From: JAVBLY01 sp031553035
Lineage (GTDB): Bacteria; Bacillota; Clostridia; Peptostreptococcales; Anaerovoracaceae
NCBI GenBank assembly: GCA_031553035.1
Contig: JAVBLY010000003.1
Coordinates: 252,030-316,029 of the forward strand
Direction of reading: 5' to 3'
DNA: 64,000 bases
Shown here: positions 57,981 through 64,000 of the stretch, piece by piece
Position numbering within the stretch: position 1 is the stretch's first letter
How the letters are laid out: every line of letters begins with the position of its first letter
The notes under the pieces: generated by a model
Databases searched by the model: none
What the model was told of the DNA's origin: nothing
What the model saw: the letters and a program-made list of their open reading frames with translations, nothing else
Made by a program: the position numbers and the translations under genes

Positions 57981-59535
57981 CGCTTAATTTTTTCACATCC
58001 AGTGTTTCGTATTCCGATAAAAACTCCAGTAGTTTCCTCCCCATGGCTTTAACACCGCCAATGTTTTCGGCTTCTATATTAAGCGGCATGATAGGATCGT
58101 GAAGGGATTTTCGCAGCAGCGCCCAGCCATTACCGTATTTTCCGGAAAAATCTATTCGCACTCCTTCATAGTTAGGTTCCGTCAAATCGAGACCTTCCTG
58201 ATCGGGTACCCAGTTAATCAGATCGCTCAGGATCTTGTCTCCATAAGGGCCATAGGCTTCGGAATTCAAGCGCAGTCTGTATTCTACTGCTTCTGCCGGC
58301 ATTTTGAGATCTGAAAGCAACTCTTCGATGCCTTTGCCTTCAGATTTGAGAAACGCTGCTTTAATTACTATCTTGGTTGCAAGATAGGCTCCGTCGTCCA
58401 GAAATACATTTTCCTTAAATGCTGCATGGCCCGAAGTTTCAATAGCGAGCTGTGAATCGACTCCTTCTTCGTTCAGTCTTTTCGCCTCGTTGATAACATT
58501 TTTATAGCCTCTTTTGAATCTATGATGCTTTAACCCAAGGGTTATTGTCAGAAATTCAGTCAGTCCGGTACTTGTGATACTGTCAGTAACTACGGTAGTT
58601 CCCGGATATTTTTCGGCGATAAGTGCCGCTGCCAGAGCAATTATGGAATTTCTGCTTATATCAACTCCCTTACTGTCTACAGCAGAGGATCTGTCTACAT
58701 CGGTGTCGAATATTAGACCAAGATCTGAGTTATTTTTTGAAGCAGCTTTTTTTATGGACGCCATAGCCTCCTTATTTTCCGGATTCGGTTCATGATTGGG
58801 GAATTCACCATCCGGATCGAGATACTGACTTCCGCTTATATCTGCACCTAAAGGAGCCAAAACATCATTGGCATAAAAACCACCGGAGCCGTTTCCGGCA
58901 TCAACGACTATATGAAGGCCCTTGAGAGGTTTTTCACTATCGGGACTAAGCACCGTGCCGACTTCTTTCTTGATCATATCTCTAAGAAAAGCAGAATAGC
59001 TTTTCATGAGATCCTCTACTAAGATGATTCCTGTATCACGGTGGGGTACTATTTCATCATCATCAATTTTGCGGGTGCGGTAAAGCCCCTGGGCTACACT
59101 CAGCAGCTCCTTGATATTTGACTTTTCAAAACTGCCGTTTTTAGTAAAAAATTTGAATCCGTTTCTATTCTTTGGCAGGTGGCTTGCGGTAATCATTATT
59201 GCTCCATCGCAATCGAACTCAGGAAAAATTGTAGACATGAACATAGCAGGCGTGCTGGCCATCCCCACATCAAGCACGCGGACACCGAGACTTCTGAACC
59301 TCATTTCCATAATGGTTTTGATTTCGGGGCCTGAAAGTCTGGAATCATGTCCCATAGCAATAGCCAGTTCATCAGCGTTTTTTTTCGTCACATTGCACAT
59401 CCAGACAGTGAAGGCACTTGCGATACTTCTGATGATGTCTGGGGTAAGATTGACATCCTCACCCGGGACTCCGGGCATTGCAACACCTCTTATATCGCTG
59501 CCGTTTTGCAGCTCTGAAAAGCTCTGTTTCTCCAA
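57967..59535 (-). CDS. Phosphoglucomutase/phosphomannomutase family protein
   Basis: Moves phosphate between C1 and C6 of hexoses, feeding nucleotide-sugar synthesis. 522 residues of the alpha-D-phosphohexomutase family: DIRGVAMPG at the N-terminus, AMGHDSRLSGPEI, active-site serine loop ITASHLPKNRNGFKFF, metal loop FDTDVDRSSAVD, sugar loop IETSGHAAF and the C-terminal phosphate loop. The metal loop reads DTDVDRS where most family members read D-x-D-x-D-R, so it is complete. It starts at TTG (59535), set by a strong AGGAGG. The subtilisin start lies within its last codons. Confidence 0.88.
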   Translation of the reverse strand: MEKQSFSELQNGSDIRGVAMPGVPGEDVNLTPDIIRSIASAFTVWMCNVTKKNADELAIAMGHDSRLSGPEIKTIMEMRFRSLGVRVLDVGMASTPAMFMSTIFPEFDCDGAIMITASHLPKNRNGFKFFTKNGSFEKSNIKELLSVAQGLYRTRKIDDDEIVPHRDTGIILVEDLMKSYSAFLRDMIKKEVGTVLSPDSEKPLKGLHIVVDAGNGSGGFYANDVLAPLGADISGSQYLDPDGEFPNHEPNPENKEAMASIKKAASKNNSDLGLIFDTDVDRSSAVDSKGVDISRNSIIALAAALIAEKYPGTTVVTDSITSTGLTEFLTITLGLKHHRFKRGYKNVINEAKRLNEEGVDSQLAIETSGHAAFKENVFLDDGAYLATKIVIKAAFLKSEGKGIEELLSDLKMPAEAVEYRLRLNSEAYGPYGDKILSDLINWVPDQEGLDLTEPNYEGVRIDFSGKYGNGWALLRKSLHDPIMPLNIEAENIGGVKAMGRKLLEFLSEYETLDVKKLSDDVK

Positions 59536-59603
59536 AATGATCCTCCTGTTATGTGAGGCGATGAGATTCGAGTTCCCTACGCCTTACTTTTACTGTTAGG
59601 ATA

Positions 59604-59633
59604 ATTTTACCATGTTTCACTTTGTCTTAAAAG
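59604..59633 (-). promoter_or_regulatory. Promoter block shared with the GLUG gene, copy B
   Basis: Minus strand TTTAAG, 16 bases, TGG-TAAAAT (extended -10), near-identical to 52561-52590. About 70 bases before the mutase start; divergent from the htpG promoter. Confidence 0.5.
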
Positions 59634-59654
59634 TTAATAATTGTTACATTGGTG

Positions 59655-59683
59655 TTGAAATTCCTTTGTTTTTAATGTAATAT
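59655..59683 (+). promoter_or_regulatory. Promoter of htpG
   Basis: TTGAAA (59655-59660), 17 bases, TAATAT (59678-59683). The expected start falls at the left edge of the CIRCE element. Confidence 0.65.
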
Positions 59684-59690
59684 AGAAGCA

Positions 59691-59717
59691 TTAGCACTCT
59701 CGCTAATAGAGTGCTAA
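59691..59717. promoter_or_regulatory. CIRCE element (HrcA operator)
   Basis: TTAGCACTC, nine bases, GAGTGCTAA: a perfect match to the CIRCE consensus. HrcA bound here represses transcription and is released on heat shock through GroEL titration. Confidence 0.93.
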
Positions 59718-59744
59718 TGAATAAAAACTAAAGGAGATATAAAA

Positions 59745-61688
59745 ATGGCAAAAAAACAATTCAAGGCGGAGTCCAAGAGACTGCTTGATCTGATGATCAA
59801 TTCTATTTACACCCACAAGGAGATTTTCCTTCGAGAGCTGATTTCAAATGCAAGCGATGCAATTGACAAGCTCTATTACAAGAGCCTGACGGAGAAGATA
59901 AGCGGTATCTCACGAGATGATTTTTACATAAAGATCGCAGTGAACAGTGATGATCGCACTCTTACCATAAGTGACAACGGAATGGGAATGACCAGGGAAG
60001 AGCTGGAAAGCAATCTTGGGACCATCGCAAAGTCCGGCTCCCTCATATTCAAAAAAGAGGGGGATGAGAAGGCCGACGCTGAAAAAGCGAAGAAGGCTGA
60101 CAAAAACGCAAATGAAGAAATAGATATAATCGGACAGTTCGGAGTCGGTTTTTATTCGGCATTCATGGTAAGCAGTGATATCAAAGTTATAAGTAGAGCC
60201 TACGGTGCCGATAGTGCATATGAGTGGGAGTCAAAAGGTGCCGACGGATACACCATCAAAGAGACAGACAAAGCTGATGTGGGCACGGAAATAATCCTTA
60301 CTATCAAGGAAGACACTGACGACGATAAGTACGGTCAGTATCTTGATCAGTTTACAATTAAGTCCCTGATCAAGAGATATTCCGACTACATCAGATATCC
60401 CATCAATATGGATGTTGAAAAAACTCGCACCAAGGAGGCTGCCGAAAGCGAAGATCCGGAGACCGAAACATTCATCGAAGAAGAGACCTTAAACAGCATG
60501 GTTCCTCTGTGGAAGAGAAGCAAAAGCGAGCTTAAGGACGAAGAATACAACAATTTTTATAAGGAAAAATTCGGCGAGTTCGACGACCCACTGAAGATCA
60601 TCCACTCTAATATAGAAGGTGTCGTCAGTTACGATGCACTTCTTTTCATACCGGGAAGAGCGCCGTTCAATTACTATACCAAGGATTACGAGAAAGGGCT
60701 TCAGCTTTATTCAAGCGGCGTCATGATAATGGAAAAATGCCCGGATCTTCTACCCGACTATTTCGGCTTTGTAAAAGGTCTCGTGGACTCTCAGGATCTT
60801 TCACTTAATATTTCAAGAGAGATGCTCCAGCACGACCGTCAACTGAAAGGTATCGCCCAGAGAATAGAGAAAAAAATCAGCAGTGAACTTAAGAATATGC
60901 TTGAAAAAGACCGTGAGAAATATGAGACTTTCTATGATAATTTTGGGCTTCAGCTCAAATTCGGAGTCTATGATAATTTCGGAATGAATAAAGAAAAGCT
61001 ACAGGACTTCCTGCTTTTCTATTCATCTTCTGAGGAGAAACTGGTGACACTTGCCGAGTATGTAGGCAGAATGAAGACCGATCAGGAATTCATTTATTAT
61101 GCCAAGGGCGAATCCATTGAAAAGATCAAGAAGATGCCCCAGACAGAGCTGCTCAAGGACAAAGGCTACGAGATCCTCTACTGCACCGACGATGTAGACG
61201 AATTCGCCTTCAAGGTCCTCATGATGTACAAAGAGAAGGCATTCAAATCTGTCTCTGAGGGTGACCTTGGCATCGAAGAGACGGAAGAAGAAAAGAAGGC
61301 AATGGAAGAAAAGTCCGCAAAGGACAAAAGTCTTCTGGAAGATATGAAGAAAGCCCTGGAGGGCAAGGTAAAGGACGTTACACTTAGCCAGAGACTGAAG
61401 GACCATCCAGTCTGCATAGTCAGCGGCGGAGAAGTATCTCTAGAGATGGAAAAAGTCCTGAATGCCATGCCGACAGATGAAAAGGTGAGTGCAGAAAAGA
61501 TCCTTGAAATCAATGCAAATCATCCGATCCTGAAGGCTCTCGAAAGTATACACAATACAGACGCAGGATCCATAGACAAGTACGCATCCATATTGTATAA
61601 TCAGGCTCTACTCATGGAAGGTCTGCCTATCGAAGATCCGGTGGAATTTTCCAATGCAGTATGCGAACTTATTGAAAAAAAGGGATAA
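59745..61688 (+). CDS. htpG: Molecular chaperone HtpG (Hsp90)
   Basis: The bacterial Hsp90, an ATP-dependent dimeric chaperone. 647 residues. N-terminal GHKL ATPase: EIFLRELISNASDAIDKLYY, DNGMGMTREEL, GQFGVGFYSAFMV. Middle domain with LNISREMLQHDRQL holding the catalytic arginine. C-terminal dimerisation domain about 520-640. A Lys/Glu/Asp-rich insertion lies at about 105-128 in the lid region. In Bacillus subtilis htpG is not under HrcA, but here a perfect CIRCE is present. Confidence 0.96.
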   Translation: MAKKQFKAESKRLLDLMINSIYTHKEIFLRELISNASDAIDKLYYKSLTEKISGISRDDFYIKIAVNSDDRTLTISDNGMGMTREELESNLGTIAKSGSLIFKKEGDEKADAEKAKKADKNANEEIDIIGQFGVGFYSAFMVSSDIKVISRAYGADSAYEWESKGADGYTIKETDKADVGTEIILTIKEDTDDDKYGQYLDQFTIKSLIKRYSDYIRYPINMDVEKTRTKEAAESEDPETETFIEEETLNSMVPLWKRSKSELKDEEYNNFYKEKFGEFDDPLKIIHSNIEGVVSYDALLFIPGRAPFNYYTKDYEKGLQLYSSGVMIMEKCPDLLPDYFGFVKGLVDSQDLSLNISREMLQHDRQLKGIAQRIEKKISSELKNMLEKDREKYETFYDNFGLQLKFGVYDNFGMNKEKLQDFLLFYSSSEEKLVTLAEYVGRMKTDQEFIYYAKGESIEKIKKMPQTELLKDKGYEILYCTDDVDEFAFKVLMMYKEKAFKSVSEGDLGIEETEEEKKAMEEKSAKDKSLLEDMKKALEGKVKDVTLSQRLKDHPVCIVSGGEVSLEMEKVLNAMPTDEKVSAEKILEINANHPILKALESIHNTDAGSIDKYASILYNQALLMEGLPIEDPVEFSNAVCELIEKKG

Positions 61689-61709
61689 ACACATCCCGGA
61701 GGAAATAAA

Positions 61710-63818
61710 ATGTCCGACGACAAAGAAAAAAAAGACAAATTGGATGGTTATAACATATTCAGCGACATGAACAATTACGTCATGGACAAGAATGATAAAG
61801 AAGCCATGTACACTGGGCTTGTTGATATCGAAAATGATCCCAGCATCGATCTGGACATGTCAGAGTTTTCTTCTAATGCTTCGGATGAATCCAGTGAAGA
61901 TCCGGCAAGTGAAACTCCGATAAAGAGAGAGACCATGGGTATCCCGTCCGGAATGCCGCAGGCGTCCATGGGCGGTTTTGACCCTTATGCAGGCGGAGGC
62001 GCCAGTATGGACGATCCATATGCGGGAGCTGGTGGATTTGATCTGCCATACGATGCAGAAGGCGGACATACCAAGGAAGAAGCCGACGCAGAATACATCA
62101 AACTTTTTAAGGAACTTCATGGCGGGCCTGAGGACCTGGGTGAAGAGACCGCTCATATAGGAAAGAAGCCTCATGTATTTGTAGTGGGACATGTCAATCC
62201 CGACACTGATACTATAGCTGCTGCTATGGCTTATGCAAACCTTAAAAATCAAATCGATGATTCGGCTCATTACGTTCCTATGAGAGCCGGAAAGATCAAT
62301 GAAGAAACTCAGTTCGTACTTGAAAACGCAGGGCTCGATGCACCGGAATATATGACCAGCGCCGGCACTCAGATCATGGATATAGATATACGAGAACTTC
62401 CCGGAGTTTCGAGTAGCATAACCCTTAAGTGGGCTTGGGAACTTCTTAAAGAACGGGGAATCGTTACGCTGCCCATAACAGAAAAAACTGATGGTGATAA
62501 TGAAAGTCTCAAGGGGCTCATCACAGTTCAGGATATCGGTAATATTTACATGGATGCTACTGATCCGGAACTTATATCACATGCAAAGACCCCATATAAA
62601 AATATTCGGGAAGCAATCGAAGGCGAATTGGTCGTAGATAACAGCAAGCATCTTGCAGAGGCAGGAAAAGTTGTGGTCGGATCAGGTGACTTTGAAATGA
62701 TCTCTGATTATGTAAGCAAGGGGGACATGGTAGTAGTTTCCAACAGATCTGAATCCCACAGAGCTGCTATCGAAGCAGGTGCAAGTCTTATTATCGTTAC
62801 CATGGGTGCTTCCATAAATGAAGAAATCGCTGAGCTTGCCAGGGCAAACGACTGTGCAGTCATCAGTACAAAACACGATTCCTACATGGCAGCAAGGCTG
62901 ATGAATCAGAGCATTCCTGTCAGCTATGCCATGGTCAGTGACAATATAGCAACATTCAGCATGGATGATTATCTTGAAAACGTCAAAAAAATCATGGCAA
63001 AGCAGAAACACCGTGACTTCCCCGTACTGGACGAAGACGGCTATTACGTTGGTATGATCTCACGAAGATTTCTGGTGGATACCAGAAAGAAAAAAGTCAT
63101 TCTGGTGGATCACAACGAAAAATCTCAGGCAATCGAAGATATCGGTGAAGCCGAGATCCTTGAGATAATAGATCACCACAGACTGAGCAGTGTTGAGACA
63201 ATCGAGCCGGTATTTTTCAGAAACGAGCCGGTTGGGTCAACTTCCACCATAATATATGAGATGTACAAGGAACACGGGATCATGGTAGACAAGGGTCATG
63301 CTCACATGATGTGTGCCGGCATCCTGTCGGACACTCTGATGTTCAAGTCTCCTACCACATCCCGGAAGGACAAGATGGCAGCCATCGAACTAGCCAATAT
63401 AGCCGGGGTCGACATGAGCGATTTTTCTGCCTCAATGTTCAGAGCCGGAAGTGATGTGGGAGACAAAGATCCGCAGGAACTGATCGGCCAGGACTTCAAG
63501 AAATTTACCATCGATGGAACTGATATCGGTATCAGCCAGTTCAATTCGATGGAAGAAAACGAGCTTTTGGATATCAAGGGCAAAGTCATAGATCTTCTGG
63601 AAGATGAGCGGACAGGTCGAAATCTGGATATGTTTTTCTTCATGCTCACGGATATCGTGGCAGGAAAAACGGAGCTCCTGTTTGCAGGAAGAGACGCAAA
63701 AGATATTCTGGAAGAAGCTTTTGAAGTAGCGGTAGACAGCGATACGCTTACAATTGAAGGATTGATTTCAAGAAAGAAACAAATGGTTCCCGAGCTTATC
63801 GGGGCTATGCAGCAATAG
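61710..63818 (+). CDS. ppaC: CBS/DRTGG-domain Mn-dependent inorganic pyrophosphatase with N-terminal extension
   Basis: A family II pyrophosphatase that splits pyrophosphate in the cytoplasm and is tuned by adenine nucleotides through CBS domains. 702 residues: a non-conserved extension (1-150), DHH domain start GHVNPDTDT (His161, Asp165, Asp167), CBS and DRTGG regulatory domains (about 225-460), DHH motif Asp488-His489-His490, and DHHA2 domain ending in SRKKQ. The usual CBS-type enzyme is about 550 residues. The extension is acidic, then Gly/Pro/Met/Tyr-rich with DPYAG twice (91-95, 102-106); it looks disordered. AGGAGG precedes the ATG; an internal start is unlikely. Confidence 0.9.
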   Translation: MSDDKEKKDKLDGYNIFSDMNNYVMDKNDKEAMYTGLVDIENDPSIDLDMSEFSSNASDESSEDPASETPIKRETMGIPSGMPQASMGGFDPYAGGGASMDDPYAGAGGFDLPYDAEGGHTKEEADAEYIKLFKELHGGPEDLGEETAHIGKKPHVFVVGHVNPDTDTIAAAMAYANLKNQIDDSAHYVPMRAGKINEETQFVLENAGLDAPEYMTSAGTQIMDIDIRELPGVSSSITLKWAWELLKERGIVTLPITEKTDGDNESLKGLITVQDIGNIYMDATDPELISHAKTPYKNIREAIEGELVVDNSKHLAEAGKVVVGSGDFEMISDYVSKGDMVVVSNRSESHRAAIEAGASLIIVTMGASINEEIAELARANDCAVISTKHDSYMAARLMNQSIPVSYAMVSDNIATFSMDDYLENVKKIMAKQKHRDFPVLDEDGYYVGMISRRFLVDTRKKKVILVDHNEKSQAIEDIGEAEILEIIDHHRLSSVETIEPVFFRNEPVGSTSTIIYEMYKEHGIMVDKGHAHMMCAGILSDTLMFKSPTTSRKDKMAAIELANIAGVDMSDFSASMFRAGSDVGDKDPQELIGQDFKKFTIDGTDIGISQFNSMEENELLDIKGKVIDLLEDERTGRNLDMFFFMLTDIVAGKTELLFAGRDAKDILEEAFEVAVDSDTLTIEGLISRKKQMVPELIGAMQQ

Positions 63819-63829
63819 ATTATAGTTTA

Positions 63830-63883
63830 ATGGGGGGATTCGCCCCCTATAGAAAGAGGTAAGTGTGAATAATTAATTCACAC
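63830..63883. other. Two hairpins downstream of ppaC
   Basis: ATGGGGGG/CCCCCTAT (63830-63850, loop ATTCG, one G-T pair) and GTGTGAA/TTCACAC (63863-63883, loop TAATTAA). Neither is followed by a T-run, so they are not typical terminators. They may be processing sites or belong to the repeat element that follows. Confidence 0.5.
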
Positions 63884-63904
63884 GCCGCCGGAGGCATATA
63901 ATTG

Positions 63905-64000
63905 TTTTTCACTCCATATAGTGAATCTCGATTATTCACAAGTGATTTGTTTCTGCAAGAGGCAATTCATTTGCCTCGATAGCAGAAATGGAGTGAAAAA
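63905..64000. repeat. Hairpin-rich element with 13-bp terminal inverted repeats
   Basis: TTTTTCACTCCAT (63905-63917) and ATGGAGTGAAAAA (63988-64000) are perfect inverted repeats bounding 96 bases. Inside are GTGAAT/ATTCAC (63921-63939), TTTCTGC/GCAGAAA (63950-63988) and, nested, GAGGCAA/TTGCCTC (63959-63977, loop TTCAT). The whole can fold as a branched structure. It has no coding frame. It resembles a MITE or palindromic repeat, but the right end touches the window edge, so true limits and target duplications cannot be seen. Confidence 0.5.

Noticed and set aside
59691..59717. CIRCE as a fourth copy of the TTAGCATATGCTAA operator
   Set aside because: Both begin with TTAGCA, but this site has the 9-base arms and 9-base spacer of CIRCE and belongs to HrcA.

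Overview
The window reads as a chromosomal segment of a low-to-mid G+C Gram-positive anaerobe of the Clostridia/Eubacteriales. Supporting signs are a short MetH without a reactivation domain, a TagO-type lipid carrier transferase, LytR-CpsA-Psr proteins, a CBS/DRTGG-type Mn pyrophosphatase, HrcA/CIRCE control, strong AGGAGG ribosome sites and the rho/DUF1385/prmC/prfA/sua5/rpiB/upp gene set. A putrescine-type aminotransferase behind a sigma-54-like promoter and a c subunit with Na+-binding residues suggest an amino-acid/amine fermenter with sodium energetics, perhaps near Anaerovoracaceae (inference only). No tRNA, rRNA, CRISPR array, intact transposase or phage gene was seen.

Layout. 1-5.6 kb: the 3' end of truA, then metH, comEB, a TagO-like gene and a MATE transporter in a tightly overlapping row. 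5.7-12.7 kb: complete F1Fo ATP synthase operon atpI-B-E-F-H-A-G-D-C, followed without a gap by a PhzF-family gene. 13.6-17.9 kb: a ThrE-type exporter (minus strand), an orphan CofE-like ligase and the putrescine aminotransferase. 18-29.3 kb: a surface-glycan locus with PglC, GT2, PglD, PglE and PglF homologues (a UDP-diacetylbacillosamine-type pathway), an O-antigen ligase/polymerase-like membrane protein with a large extra domain, pgi and two LCP ligases. 29.5-43.9 kb: rho, DUF1385 and prmC, interrupted by an AT-rich block of six glycosyltransferase/LicD genes, then rpmE, prfA, sua5, rpiB, upp and tyrS. 44-56 kb: an SDR gene behind an operator-rich promoter; a secreted homologue of the Treponema pallidum 47-kDa antigen (Tp47) paired with a triple FMN-binding-domain protein; rplM-rpsI; a GLUG-repeat surface protein; and a minus-strand operon apbE / FMN-binding / NapH-like / NusG domain II / Gx transporter. 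56-64 kb: a secreted subtilisin and a phosphohexomutase (minus strand), CIRCE-controlled htpG, and a CBS-pyrophosphatase with an unusual N-terminal extension. The window ends in a hairpin-rich element bounded by 13-bp inverted repeats.

The most interesting signal is regulatory. One palindrome, core TTAGCATATGCTAA, occurs three times: twice in front of the Tp47-like/FMN-binding pair and once in front of the apbE operon 10 kb away. At two of these sites it sits at the same distance just downstream of a TTGACA-17-n -10 promoter. This groups the genes into one predicted regulon for flavin-based redox chemistry outside the cytoplasm, and places a Tp47-family protein, whose normal role is unclear, inside that system.
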